Part shown: positions 8,271-16,499 of the stretch, one piece after another
Position numbering within the stretch: position 1 is the stretch's first letter
Layout of the letters: every line of letters starts with the position of its first letter
DNA from: JBGPLJ01 sp963826145
GTDB lineage: Bacteria; Pseudomonadota; Gammaproteobacteria; Steroidobacterales; Steroidobacteraceae
Assembly (NCBI GenBank): GCA_963826145.1
Contig: CAWGVW010000001.1
Span: forward strand, 124,001-188,000
Direction of reading: 5' to 3'
DNA: 64,000 nucleotides
Notes under the pieces: model-generated
What the model saw: the letters and a program-made list of their open reading frames with translations, nothing else
Told to the model about the DNA's origin: nothing
Databases searched by the model: none
Translations under genes and position numbers: made by a program

Positions 8271-9701
8271 ATGACGCCTGAAGAATTTCGCCGTGCTGGC
8301 CACGAGCTGATCGACTGGATCGCGGACTATCGCGCCCGCATGAATACGGGCGAGCCGCGCGTGATGCCGGACGTCGCGCCGGGCTGGGTGCGCGGCCAAT
8401 TGCCTGCGTCGCCGCCTGAGCAGGGCGAACCGTTCGAGAACTTGATGCGCGATCTCGATCGCATCGTGCTGCCGGCCTGTTTCAACTGGCAGCATCCGCG
8501 CTTCCACGGATTCTTTCCCGCGAACGTCACGCTCGTCTCGCTCCTCGGCGATCTCGTGAGCGGCGGGCTCGGCCAGCTCGGTCTCAGCTGGCAATCGAGC
8601 CCTGCGCTCACGGAAGTCGAAGAGGTCATGACGGACTGGCTGCGGCAGATGCTCGGCCTGCCGAACGCGTGGCAGGGCACGATTCACGACACGGCTTCGA
8701 CCGCGAGCCTGGTCGCCATGCTGTGCGCGCGCGAGCGGGCGCTCGCCAAGGGCCCGCATCAGGGTGGGTTGCAGGCTGCCGAGCGGCCGCTCTCGATCTA
8801 CTACTCGGTCATCAGTCACAGTTCGATCGAGAAGGCGGCGATGCTCGCGGGCTTCGGCCGCGACAACTTGCGGCCGATTCCGACGGACGCCGATCACCGC
8901 CTGCGCGTCGACGTGCTCGAGAGCACGATCAAGCAGGACCTCGTTGCCGGGCGCGTGCCTTGCGCTGTCGTTGCTGCGACCGGCACGACGGCCACCGGCT
9001 CGTTCGACCCCGTGGCGCCGATTGCGGAGCTCGCGAAGCGTCACGGTATCTGGCTGCACGTCGATGCGGCCATGGCGGGCTCGGGAATGATCTGTCCCGA
9101 GCTGCGCCCGCTCTGGGATGGCGTCGAGAGTGCGGACTCGCTGGTGTTGAACCCGCACAAGTGGCTCGGCGCGGCGTTCGACTGCAGCGTCTACTACGTT
9201 CGCGACGTGCAGCATCTCGTGCGTGTGATGTCATCGAACCCAAGCTACCTGCAGACCGCAGCCGACGGCAACGTGAAGAACTACCGCGATTGGGGCATTC
9301 CGCTCGGCCGGCGCTTCCGCGCGCTCAAGCTCTGGTTCCTGATCCGCGAACAGGGCGTCGAAGGATTGCAGCGCCGCCTGCGCCGCGATCTCGCGAACGC
9401 GCAGTGGTTCGCCGGGGAAGTCGCGCGCACGAAAGACTGGCGCGTGCTGAACAAGGTGGAGCTGCAAACCGTCTGCGTACGCCACGAGCCGCCGGGTCTC
9501 GAGGGCGAAGCGCTCGATCGCCATTCGCAAGGCTGGGCTAACCGCATCAACCAGTCCGGGCGTGCGTATCTCACCTCGGCGATCCTCAACGGCCGCTGGA
9601 TGGTGCGCGTGTCGATCGGTGCGGAAGCGACGGAGCGCAAGCATCTCGAGGAGTTGTGGGCGTTGATGCGCGGCGAGGCGGAGGGAAGCGGGTCCGCATG
9701 A
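8271..9701 (+). CDS. PLP-dependent aromatic-L-amino-acid decarboxylase family protein
   Basis: This 476-residue protein belongs to the group II PLP decarboxylases (aromatic amino acid/DDC type), which make amines and CO2 from aromatic or related amino acids in the cytoplasm. Lys297 in NPHKWLGAAFDCS is the expected Schiff-base lysine, and the Asp of HVDAAMAG should contact the pyridine nitrogen. The N-terminal segment (EEFRRAGHELIDWIADY) and HPRFHGFFPAN are typical. Length matches the family. The ATG follows the palindromic repeat directly. The 3' end overlaps the next gene (ATGA), so translation is likely coupled to RidA. The exact substrate cannot be read from the sequence. Confidence 0.92.
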   Translation: MTPEEFRRAGHELIDWIADYRARMNTGEPRVMPDVAPGWVRGQLPASPPEQGEPFENLMRDLDRIVLPACFNWQHPRFHGFFPANVTLVSLLGDLVSGGLGQLGLSWQSSPALTEVEEVMTDWLRQMLGLPNAWQGTIHDTASTASLVAMLCARERALAKGPHQGGLQAAERPLSIYYSVISHSSIEKAAMLAGFGRDNLRPIPTDADHRLRVDVLESTIKQDLVAGRVPCAVVAATGTTATGSFDPVAPIAELAKRHGIWLHVDAAMAGSGMICPELRPLWDGVESADSLVLNPHKWLGAAFDCSVYYVRDVQHLVRVMSSNPSYLQTAADGNVKNYRDWGIPLGRRFRALKLWFLIREQGVEGLQRRLRRDLANAQWFAGEVARTKDWRVLNKVELQTVCVRHEPPGLEGEALDRHSQGWANRINQSGRAYLTSAILNGRWMVRVSIGAEATERKHLEELWALMRGEAEGSGSA

Positions 9702-10087
9702 AAGTCGAAACGTTCACCCCCGCCGATGCGATGAAGCCGATCGGCCCCTACAGCCACATCGCCAAGGCGGGCTCATTCATCACGATCTCGGGGCTCGGCG
9801 GCATCGTGCCGGCAACAGGCGAGTTCGCAGGGCCGGATGTGTATTCACAGGCCCAACAGATCCTGAAGTCGTTCAAGTCGATGCTCGAAAGTGTGGGTTC
9901 TGACATGAGCCGCATCCTGCACATCCAGGTGTTCCTGAAGAACATCGGCGACTTTGACGAACTAAATCGCGCATACCGCGAAGCGTTCACGAACCAGCTG
10001 CCGGCACGCACGGTGATCGGCGTGAGCGACCTGCCGAAGCCAGGCGCGCTCGTCACGATGAACCTGACGGCAGTGACGGCGGATTGA
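9698..10087 (+). CDS. RidA family (YjgF/YER057c/UK114) protein
   Basis: The 129-residue protein is a RidA-family enamine/imine deaminase homologue, a small cytosolic trimer that hydrolyses reactive 2-aminoacrylate-type intermediates formed by PLP enzymes. The segment ARTVIGVSDLPKPGA contains the Arg that binds the substrate carboxylate. The Glu found further on in archetypal RidA is replaced by Asn in MNLTAV, so it may belong to another subgroup. I chose the ATG at 9698, which overlaps the decarboxylase stop by four bases; the longer in-frame start lies inside the upstream gene. The coupling to a PLP decarboxylase makes a role in clearing its reactive by-products plausible. Confidence 0.9.
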   Translation: MKVETFTPADAMKPIGPYSHIAKAGSFITISGLGGIVPATGEFAGPDVYSQAQQILKSFKSMLESVGSDMSRILHIQVFLKNIGDFDELNRAYREAFTNQLPARTVIGVSDLPKPGALVTMNLTAVTAD

Positions 10088-10089
10088 GC

Positions 10090-10554
10090 ATGACCGATAC
10101 GGCTGTGAAGCGAAATGCGGCCATTCGCGGCTTCGTCGCGAAATTCGATGCGAAGATGGCGAAGCAGATTCGCGCGTGTCGAAGTGCCGTGCGCAAGCTC
10201 ATGCCGACCGCCATCGAGCTCGTCTACGACAACTACAACTTTCTCGTCTTTGGCTTTTGCAGCACGGAACGTGCATCAGACTGCATCGTTTCGCTTGCCT
10301 GTTCGGCGAAGGGCGTATCGATGTGCTTCATCTACGGCGCGCGGCTCCCGGATCCCGATCGCATCCTTCAGGGCAGCGGCAACCAGACGCGATTCGTCCG
10401 GCTCGAAGGTCCGGCGACACTCAAAGAGCGGGCGGTCGCGAAGCTGATTCGTGCCGCGATTGCGTACGGGTCCACGCCGCTGCCCGTCGGACGCAAGGGC
10501 TATACGATCGTGAAGTCGGTTTCGGCGAAGCAGCGCTCGCGTAGGAAGGCGTAA
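10090..10554 (+). CDS. DUF1801-like domain protein
   Basis: A 154-residue soluble protein with the character of the DUF1801/YdhG group (segments IRACRSAVRKLMPTAIELVYDNYNFLVFGF and LPVGRKGYTIVKS, the latter giving a basic C-terminus). The ATG at 10090 lies just after the RidA stop codon; a TTG six bases earlier is also possible. The biochemical role of these proteins is not established. The gene sits in a row of small plus-strand accessory genes with short gaps. The domain call is made from sequence feel rather than a diagnostic motif. Confidence 0.7.
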   Translation: MTDTAVKRNAAIRGFVAKFDAKMAKQIRACRSAVRKLMPTAIELVYDNYNFLVFGFCSTERASDCIVSLACSAKGVSMCFIYGARLPDPDRILQGSGNQTRFVRLEGPATLKERAVAKLIRAAIAYGSTPLPVGRKGYTIVKSVSAKQRSRRKA

Positions 10555-10574
10555 TTGCGGATTGCAAGCGGACC

Positions 10575-10922
10575 ATGAATCTCGTAATCGTCGTTGTCAT
10601 CGGTGCTGCGCTCGGCCTTCTTGGGGCGGCCGGCATCTATTTCGATGCGCGCGTGCCGAATCGGCACCGCATCGTGATCGCCGGCGTGATTCGCGGCGTG
10701 CTGGTCGCGCTCCTCACCGGCTTTTCGATGCAGTGGGTGGAAGGCTGGCTCGCTGGTGTCGTTTTCGGTCTCGTCTACGGCGGTCTCATGGGTCTTATGC
10801 TCTGTCTCGCGAAGGAGCAGGCGCCGTGGGCGCATGCCATCTATATCATTCCAGTGGGCGCCATCACCGGCGCACTGAGCGGGCTTCTCATTCTCAGGCT
10901 CGCGTACACAGCGTACGGATAG
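10575..10922 (+). CDS. small conserved-looking membrane protein
   Basis: A 115-residue, very hydrophobic protein with four predicted helices (about residues 2-22, 34-52, 58-78 and 88-110) separated by short loops. A basic loop (RVPNRHR) follows the first helix. Gly-rich segments such as VVFGLVYGGLMGLML suggest tight helix packing. I recognise no family. It lies between the DUF1801 and DUF1697 genes on the same strand, with gaps of 20 and 15 bases, so co-transcription is likely. No function can be assigned. Confidence 0.6.
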   Translation: MNLVIVVVIGAALGLLGAAGIYFDARVPNRHRIVIAGVIRGVLVALLTGFSMQWVEGWLAGVVFGLVYGGLMGLMLCLAKEQAPWAHAIYIIPVGAITGALSGLLILRLAYTAYG

Positions 10923-10937
10923 GCGCGAGCTGCTTCG

Positions 10938-11480
10938 GTGACGCGCTACGTGGCATTCCTCAGGGCCATCAACGTCGGCGGACGCTTCGTCACGATGGAT
11001 CGCCTGCAAAAGCAATTCGAGAAACTCGGCTTCGAATCGGTCGAAACGTTCATCGCGAGCGGCAACGTCATCTTCCAGTCGAAGTCCAAGAATGCGCTTG
11101 CGATTGCGACGCAAGTCGAGAAGGGGCTGAGCGCCGCGCTCGGCTACGAAGTCGCGACCTTCATACGCACCGATCGCGAAGTCGCGGCGATCTCGGAACA
11201 TGAGGCATTCGCCGCGACGGACATCGCAGCCGCTACCGCTTACGTCGTCGGCTTTCTGACGAGCCGGCTCGACAAGCGCGCAACCAGCGCCCTGCTGGCA
11301 CTCGAGACGAGCATCGACCGCTTCGCGGTGCATGGCCGCGAGATCTACTGGCTCTGCCAACGCGGACAGAGCGCGTCGACCTTCTCGAACGTGCTCTTCG
11401 AACGAAGGCTCGGTGTCAAGTCGACCTTCCGCAATATGACCACAATTACGCGGCTTGCGGCGAAGCACGCCTTGACCTGA
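10938..11480 (+). CDS. DUF1697 domain protein
   Basis: The 180-residue protein starts at GTG and shows the DUF1697 signature at its N-terminus: TRYVAFLRAINVGG, followed by ETFIASGNVIFQS. The family is widespread in bacteria as single-domain cytosolic proteins of about 180 residues and has no settled function. Length and full-domain coverage suggest an intact gene. The C-terminus (NMTTITRLAAK) is also typical. It is one of several plus-strand small genes here, and nothing nearby points to a specific role. Confidence 0.88.
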   Translation: MTRYVAFLRAINVGGRFVTMDRLQKQFEKLGFESVETFIASGNVIFQSKSKNALAIATQVEKGLSAALGYEVATFIRTDREVAAISEHEAFAATDIAAATAYVVGFLTSRLDKRATSALLALETSIDRFAVHGREIYWLCQRGQSASTFSNVLFERRLGVKSTFRNMTTITRLAAKHALT

Positions 11481-11506
11481 GAATCCGGCAGAGGAGGAAC
11501 CACACG

Positions 11507-11809
11507 ATGCGAAGCGCAATACTGCTCAGTGCCTTGCTCCTGTCGGCGACTGCGCTTGCAGACGAAACCTTTCGCTGCGGTCAGTGGATCATCACGGCCG
11601 ACCTGTCGCTGTCGGAGCTGCAGGGCAAATGCGGCGAGCCGACCTCGAAGACGCACGAAGAAGTCGAGGTGCGCGGCAAGGTCGGGACCGGTTCGGTTTC
11701 GCGCGGCACGTCAGTCGTTGAAAAGTGGACGTACGTGCTGTCGAGCGGCGCGCACTATGAGGTTACGATCGTCGACGGCAATGTGCAGAAGATCGCCCGG
11801 GTGAAGTAG
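11507..11809 (+). CDS. DUF2845 family periplasmic protein
   Basis: A 100-residue exported protein with a signal peptide (residues 1-18, ending ALA|DETF) and GAGGA ribosome site. The mature part has two cysteines (FRCGQWII and GKCGEP) in the pattern of DUF2845 proteins, which probably form a disulfide, and ends in a beta-rich segment (VVEKWTYV, YEVTIVDGNV). Family members are small periplasmic proteins without a known activity. The CPBP protease gene begins 9 bases downstream. Confidence 0.8.
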   Translation: MRSAILLSALLLSATALADETFRCGQWIITADLSLSELQGKCGEPTSKTHEEVEVRGKVGTGSVSRGTSVVEKWTYVLSSGAHYEVTIVDGNVQKIARVK

Positions 11810-11817
11810 GAGGCGTC

Positions 11818-12579
11818 GTGCTCGCGCGCTTCTTCATCATCGCCTTCGCTATCTGCTGGGCGATCACCATTCCAATCGCCCTCAATGTGCAGGGCCTGCT
11901 TGCGCTACGACTGCTGCCGATGCCGGCGCAGTGGCTCATCGGTTTCGCGCCACTCGTTGCAGCCTGGTGGGTCACGCGCGGCTCCACCGTACGAACGGTG
12001 TGGCTTTCACGCGCGTTTGAACTGCGGGTCGGCGCGCTCTGGTACATCATCGCCGTCGGACTGCCGTGGCTCGTGCTCGGCGTCGCGATGGGCTTCGAGT
12101 CCGCCACGGGCCGCAAACCGCCGCAGCTCTGGTTCGACCCGACTCTGGCGCCTTTCGGCGTTGCGTGGCTCGTGCTCGCCTTCGGTGAAGAAGCGGGCTG
12201 GCGCGGTTTCGCACTGCCGGAGATGCTGAAGAACCGCGGATTCTGGCCCACCTCGACGGTTCTCGGCGCAGTCTGGTGCATCTGGCACTACCCGAAACTC
12301 TTCTCGAGTCCTTATCTCCACTTGAACGCGGAGGGCATGTCGCTCGTCGCGCAATTCTCGGTGCAGATACTCGTCGCGAACTATCTGATTTGCTGGCTCT
12401 TCGTGCGCACGCAGAGCGCGATCATCACGACGCTCTTTCACACCAGCATGAACGTGGTCGCTACCGCGTACTCCTTCGCTGCGCTCGACCCTGTGATCAC
12501 CGTCACGATGGCCGCGATCACGCTCGGCGTGCTCGTGGCGGATCGCGCGCGTCTGCGATCGACGTCGCCGGCTACTTGA
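11818..12579 (+). CDS. CPBP family intramembrane metalloprotease
   Basis: The 253-residue integral membrane protein starts at GTG after AGGAG. It has the three CPBP (Abi/Rce1-like) motifs in order: EEAGWRGF with the glutamate pair, WHYPK with the first conserved His, and HTSMN with the second. Seven or eight hydrophobic segments span the chain. Bacterial CPBP proteins are putative CAAX-type proteases linked in some cases to bacteriocin maturation or immunity; no such genes lie nearby. Its 3' end overlaps the convergent glutathione S-transferase remnant by 8 bases. Confidence 0.87.
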   Translation: MLARFFIIAFAICWAITIPIALNVQGLLALRLLPMPAQWLIGFAPLVAAWWVTRGSTVRTVWLSRAFELRVGALWYIIAVGLPWLVLGVAMGFESATGRKPPQLWFDPTLAPFGVAWLVLAFGEEAGWRGFALPEMLKNRGFWPTSTVLGAVWCIWHYPKLFSSPYLHLNAEGMSLVAQFSVQILVANYLICWLFVRTQSAIITTLFHTSMNVVATAYSFAALDPVITVTMAAITLGVLVADRARLRSTSPAT

Positions 12580-13181
12580 TGAGGCCCTCGGCTTTCATGG
12601 CGGCCTGCGTGTGCGGACGTGCGGCCACTCGCTCATGGAGGCGTTTGAGATTCGACCACTCTGCAAGATCGATGCCACGCAAGCCAAACCAGCCGAGCAC
12701 CGTGAAGAGGTAGGCATCGGCCACCGTGAACTGCTCACCCATCAGGTAAGGCCGCGAGCCGAGCTCGCGTTCGGTCCAGTCGGTTCGCCGCAGCAGGTTG
12801 CACTTTCGAATACGCCTTCGCTTCCTCGGGTGCGGCCGGGTTGAAGAGCGGGCTGAACGATTTGTGGATCTCCGAGTTGATGAATGCGAGCCATTCCATC
12901 AGCCGGTAGCGCTCCATAGTCCCCGCCACGGGCGCGAGCTTCGAGGCCGGCACCCGGTCCGCAATGTATTGCAGCACCACGACGTTCTCGGTCAGGAGCT
13001 CGCCGCTGTCGAGCCGGAGCGAGGGAACATAGCCCTTGCTGTTCACCTCATCGTAGTCGAAGCCGTCCGAGGTCCGCCGGTTCTTACGATCGACGCTCGC
13101 GACTTCAAAGGGAAGGCCGGATTCATAGAGGCAGATGTGCGGAGCGAGGGAGCAGGCGCCGGTCAGGTAGTAAAGCTTCAT
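12572..13181 (-). pseudogene. glutathione S-transferase, interrupted by a single-base frameshift
   Basis: The N-terminal 130 or so residues read as a normal GST (MKLYYLTGACSLAPHICL, then a thioredoxin-fold domain with ELLTENVVVLQYIAD and the start of the helical domain). At about 12800 the frame breaks. The in-frame reading ends at a stop at 12735, while the next frame continues with RRTDWTERELGSRPYLMGEQ and FTVADAYLF to a TAG at 12572-12574, the expected C-terminus of a bacterial GST. Removing one base near 12800 restores a 202-codon gene of standard length. The total span of 610 bases (3n+1) agrees. It is either a recent pseudogene or a sequencing error. Confidence 0.85.
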
Positions 13182-13208
13182 CAGAGACTCCGTTGGGGAA
13201 AATGGGAT

Positions 13209-13619
13209 TCAGTCATCCCAGGTGACCCGGCCGCGGCGGGACTTGTGCACCTTGGTCGTGCGCTTGCCTTGGAGGCGCCGCTCCTTGGAGCCGCGCGTCG
13301 GCCGCGTTGCAACGCGGCGCTTCGGTTCGATCATTGCGCGTGCGATGAGGTCCTGCAAACGTCCCATCGCGGCGCGGCGGTTCTGTTCCTGGCTCCGCGT
13401 CTCGCGCGCGACGATGAGGAGCGACCCGTCCTCCGTCACGCGATTGCCCGCGAGGCGGCGCAGCCGCGCCTTCACATGTTCGGGAATGATCCGCGTCCCG
13501 GCGAGATCGAAGCGCAGCTGCACCGCACTCGCGACCTTGTTGACGTTCTGTCCACCAGGACCGGAGGAGCGAATGAACGCCAGTTCCACGTCCGTGTCGG
13601 GAATCTCGATCGCCGCCAC
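13209..13619 (-). CDS. arfB: alternative ribosome-rescue factor ArfB (peptidyl-tRNA hydrolase)
   Basis: This 136-residue protein is ArfB (YaeJ/ICT1 type). It releases peptides from ribosomes stalled at the 3' end of mRNAs lacking a stop codon. The catalytic GGQ lies in RSSGPGGQNVNKVAS near residue 20. The C-terminal tail is strongly basic (KRTTKVHKSRRGRVTW) and would insert into the empty mRNA channel. The length and layout match the E. coli protein. Translation starts at a GTG. The gene is the last of a minus-strand series that includes the MscS-type channel gene. Confidence 0.95.
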   Translation of the reverse strand: MAAIEIPDTDVELAFIRSSGPGGQNVNKVASAVQLRFDLAGTRIIPEHVKARLRRLAGNRVTEDGSLLIVARETRSQEQNRRAAMGRLQDLIARAMIEPKRRVATRPTRGSKERRLQGKRTTKVHKSRRGRVTWDD

Positions 13620-13622
13620 GGT

Positions 13623-13715
13623 TTACTCGTCGCCGGGCGGCTTGCGTCTCGAGCGCAGCACGAAGAGCGCAACGACGACCGCGATAACGACGAGGATGAG
13701 GAGGTAGCGCTTCAC
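13623..13715 (-). CDS. candidate 30-residue single-helix membrane peptide
   Basis: A short reading frame starts at a GTG that overlaps the MscS-gene stop (GTGA) and ends at a TAA 3 bases before the arfB start codon. The predicted peptide begins VKRYLLILVVIAVVVALFVL and continues with a basic stretch and an acidic end (RSRRKPPGDE). It thus has one ideal transmembrane helix followed by positive charges, giving an N-out/C-in orientation. The exact fit between two genes and the coupled start argue for a real gene. I know no family for it and it has not been confirmed by homology. Confidence 0.5.
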   Translation of the reverse strand: MKRYLLILVVIAVVVALFVLRSRRKPPGDE

Positions 13716-15052
13716 GTCGATCCGGATCCGCGGTCGACCTCGTCCGCATCGAAGGCCGCGCGCGTCGTCACATGCACTTCGCGCTGTGCGACGGGGATGG
13801 TGATGCCGTGCTCCTTGAAAAGCCGGTAGATCATGCGATTGACGTCCGAGCGCACGTTGTTCACCCCGTTCTCGGGATCCGCGATCCAGAACCGCAATTC
13901 GAGCTCCATGCCGTGATCCGCAAAGCCCATCAGGCGCGACACCGCCGGCGGGTCCTGCAGGATGCGGCTGTTGCAGGTCGTCGACCTGAGGAGCACCGCG
14001 AGCGCGAGTTCCGGATCATCGGCATAGCTCATGCGCACGGGGAGCTTCAGGCGCACCTTGCGGTCCGAGTAGCTCCAGTTGATCACCTGGTTCGTGATGA
14101 GGTTCTGGTTCGGCACCAGCGTTTCGACGCCGTCGCGGTCGCGCACGACGACGTAGCGGCCGCGCAGCTCCTGCACCCAGCCGAAGTTCTCGGTGCTCGT
14201 GCCGGTGTGACCGGTGAAGCTGATCACATCGCCCGGCTTGATCGACTTGTCGATGAGGAGCACGAAGCCGCTCACGAAATTTGCCGCGATGCTCTGCAGG
14301 CCAAACCCGAGACCTAGACCGACGGCGCCTGTCAGCACCGTGAGTGCCGTAATGTCGACGTTTGCAGCATTGAGGCCGAGCAGCACCGAGAGGCCGACCA
14401 TCACGACCTTCACGGACTTACTGATGCCGATGCGGGTCGAGAGGGCCACCGACTCCGAGCGCATGACACGGCGCTCGATCGCGCCCGCGACGAGGCTCGC
14501 CACCACGACGAAGAGCGTGACGACGACGATGCTCTCCATCAGCATCCACAGGCTGAACTTCGTGCGCTCCCCGGGCGCGAGGTCGAGTGAATCGAGGAAT
14601 TGGCGCACCGGTTCGAGCCAGCCAAGCATCTGGGTCGAGACGCCGATCCACGCGATCCAGGTCAGGCGCTTCTCCCAGCGCACGAACCATGAACGCGGCC
14701 CCATCATCAGGCGCAGCGCGAAGGTGACGAGCCGCACGATCGCGAACCCGGCTGCCAGCTGCAGCGCGATGTCGAGGAGGCCGATGTCGAGCTTGGCGAA
14801 GACGAATGTGCCGCGGGCTGCCAGCAGCAGCACGATGATCACGAACGGCGGATTGATGAGCGCGCCCGCCTCGAGGGCGAGATCGGTCCAGTCAGGCACC
14901 TGCGGGCGCGGGCGCTTGATGTACGCAAGGCGGATGAAATGCGCGGCGAACAGGGCGACGAGACATGCGGCGAGGATCGCCACCTCCTGCGTCAGCATCT
15001 GCGGCGTCGTATAGCGCTCGAACCAGTCGGGGACGTCGGGGCTTGTCTGCAT
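13712..15052 (-). CDS. MscS family mechanosensitive ion channel
   Basis: The 446-residue protein is a mid-size MscS relative that would open under membrane tension to release solutes during osmotic downshock. Four or five N-terminal helices precede the MscS core. The pore helix is seen in GAVGLGLGFGLQSIAANF, followed by the beta domain (KPGDVISF, DGVETLVPNQNLITN) and the alpha-beta C-terminal vestibule. The extra N-terminal helices make it longer than the 286-residue E. coli MscS. Its start overlaps the DUF465 stop, and its stop overlaps a tiny downstream frame, suggesting one transcript. Confidence 0.92.
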   Translation of the reverse strand: MQTSPDVPDWFERYTTPQMLTQEVAILAACLVALFAAHFIRLAYIKRPRPQVPDWTDLALEAGALINPPFVIIVLLLAARGTFVFAKLDIGLLDIALQLAAGFAIVRLVTFALRLMMGPRSWFVRWEKRLTWIAWIGVSTQMLGWLEPVRQFLDSLDLAPGERTKFSLWMLMESIVVVTLFVVVASLVAGAIERRVMRSESVALSTRIGISKSVKVVMVGLSVLLGLNAANVDITALTVLTGAVGLGLGFGLQSIAANFVSGFVLLIDKSIKPGDVISFTGHTGTSTENFGWVQELRGRYVVVRDRDGVETLVPNQNLITNQVINWSYSDRKVRLKLPVRMSYADDPELALAVLLRSTTCNSRILQDPPAVSRLMGFADHGMELELRFWIADPENGVNNVRSDVNRMIYRLFKEHGITIPVAQREVHVTTRAAFDADEVDRGSGST

Positions 15053-15273
15053 CAGGCGTTCAGATCCGGGATGAGCTGGCTTTCGAGACGGGCAATCTGG
15101 TCCTTCAGCATGAGCTTGCGCTTTTTCAGGCGCTTCATCTGCAGCTCATCCGTGGAGAAGTCGATCGACAGCCGGTTAATCACGTCATCGAGGTCCCGAT
15201 GCTCGATTCGCAGCTGGCGGAGCTTCTCCATGTTTTTGAAGAGGTCGGTTTCGACCTTATTGTCCTCGGTCAT
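15052..15273 (-). CDS. YdcH/DUF465 family small protein
   Basis: A 73-residue, highly charged protein predicted to be almost wholly alpha-helical. It matches DUF465 (YdcH): LRIEHRDLDDVINRL followed by LKKRKLMLKDQIARLE, which should form a helical hairpin or coiled coil. Such proteins are common in Proteobacteria and uncharacterised. The gene overlaps both neighbours by a few bases (RNase AM upstream, MscS channel downstream), which implies translational coupling. Confidence 0.88.
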   Translation of the reverse strand: MTEDNKVETDLFKNMEKLRQLRIEHRDLDDVINRLSIDFSTDELQMKRLKKRKLMLKDQIARLESQLIPDLNA

Positions 15274-16121
15274 GCAATGCCCGATACGCCCGCAGGAAAG
15301 CCGGGCTTCGTCCAGATCGGTGTCACGCTGGGCGGTAGATTAGCCAACCGGCCCGGGGGATTCCACGGGATGGCCGGGTCGTGGAAGTCCGATCCCACGG
15401 AGCCCGCGAGCCCCGCGCGCAGCGCGATGCCGGTGGCGGCCTCGACTTGCGTCACCGACTGGCCACCGGTGACGACTTCAATGCCTGCGCCGCCGGCACC
15501 TTTGAAATCCGACATCAGACTGCGCCGCTGGCCGGCCGAGAGGCGATAACGCAGGGGATGCGCGATGACAGCATGACCGCCCGCTGCGCGAATCCAGCCC
15601 ACCACCTCGCCGAGTGCACAGAAATTTGCGGCGACGTGACCGGGCCGGCCCTGGCCCAGCCACTCGGCGTAAGCCTCCGCTGCGTCTGGAACGATTCCAC
15701 GTTCCGCGAGTGCCCGCGCAAGATGCGTCCGCGTCACGACCTGCGCACTGGCGCTGGCCATCTCGAAGAGTTCGTCGCCCGGCAGACCATGGCGCTTCAG
15801 GCGATCTGCCATGCTCCGGGCCCGCTCCCGGCGCAGGGCGCGCGTGCGTTCCAGTCCGGCGGCTAGCGCCGGCGCCTGGGGATCGATGGCGAGCGCGAGC
15901 ACATGGATCGCGCGGCCTCCCCAGTTGGCGGAGACTTCGGCTCCTGCGACGAAAGTGATGCGGTGCCGTTGCGCGGCCGCGCGGGCAGCATCGAGGCCCG
16001 CCGTCGTGTCGTGATCGGTCAGGGCGAGCATCCGCACACCGTTGCTCGCGGCCAGGTCGACCACGGCTTGCGGCGTCAACACGCCGTCCGATTCGATCGA
16101 ATGTAGATGCAAGTCGATCAA
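15270..16121 (-). CDS. rnm: PHP-domain exonuclease / 3',5'-nucleoside bisphosphate phosphatase (RNase AM)
   Basis: The 283-residue protein matches the YciV/RNase AM group of PHP metalloenzymes, which trim 5' ends of rRNA and dephosphorylate 3',5'-nucleoside bisphosphates. The metal ligands are visible: HLHSIESDG at the N-terminus, LTDHDT, an Asn-rich RPGHVAANF region, HPLRYRLS and GSDFHDP near the C-terminus. Length is normal for the family. It overlaps the DUF3301 gene upstream and DUF465 downstream by four bases each. Confidence 0.9.
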   Translation of the reverse strand: MIDLHLHSIESDGVLTPQAVVDLAASNGVRMLALTDHDTTAGLDAARAAAQRHRITFVAGAEVSANWGGRAIHVLALAIDPQAPALAAGLERTRALRRERARSMADRLKRHGLPGDELFEMASASAQVVTRTHLARALAERGIVPDAAEAYAEWLGQGRPGHVAANFCALGEVVGWIRAAGGHAVIAHPLRYRLSAGQRRSLMSDFKGAGGAGIEVVTGGQSVTQVEAATGIALRAGLAGSVGSDFHDPAIPWNPPGRLANLPPSVTPIWTKPGFPAGVSGIA

Positions 16122-16441
16122 TGGAGTGCGGCCGGGGCGAGCCCAACTGCCTCGAGATGCAGGCCACGCAGCACGACGAAGCCCTGGCGCCGGTTGACGC
16201 CGTTGTCGGTGTAGTCGAATACGTAGGTGCGCAGCAAGAACCAGCGGCCCTCACCGTCGCGGCCGCTGCCGAAGCGCGAAAATGCGACTGTACCGTCGAG
16301 AAGCTGCACGTCGGCCTGCTTGCACGTGTCGTTTGCGATCCGGTTTGCGAGTTCGCGGCAGGCGAGATTGCGGTGCCAGAGCATGGTCGCCAGAACGGCA
16401 ACGACGAGGAGCGTGAGATAAGTGTAGGGGGACCAGAGCAT
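16118..16441 (-). CDS. DUF3301 family membrane-anchored protein
   Basis: A 107-residue protein with one N-terminal helix (about residues 6-22, YLTLLVVAVLATML) and a soluble domain fitting DUF3301: NLACRELANRIANDTCKQ, VAFSRFG and the C-terminal beta segment LRTYVFDYTDNG. The family is restricted to Gammaproteobacteria and has no known role. The gene heads the minus-strand series DUF3301-rnm-DUF465-MscS. Divergent yrfG starts 58 bases away. Confidence 0.85.
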   Translation of the reverse strand: MLWSPYTYLTLLVVAVLATMLWHRNLACRELANRIANDTCKQADVQLLDGTVAFSRFGSGRDGEGRWFLLRTYVFDYTDNGVNRRQGFVVLRGLHLEAVGLAPAALH

Positions 16442-16499
16442 CGCCCGGAGTCTACCAGCCAGCCAGTTGCCGCCGGCGGCCGTTCGTTATCATGCGCGC

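Noticed and set aside
11818..12579. Bacteriocin immunity system around the CPBP protease genes
   Set aside because: Neither CPBP gene (here or at 57729) has a bacteriocin precursor, transporter or regulator nearby.
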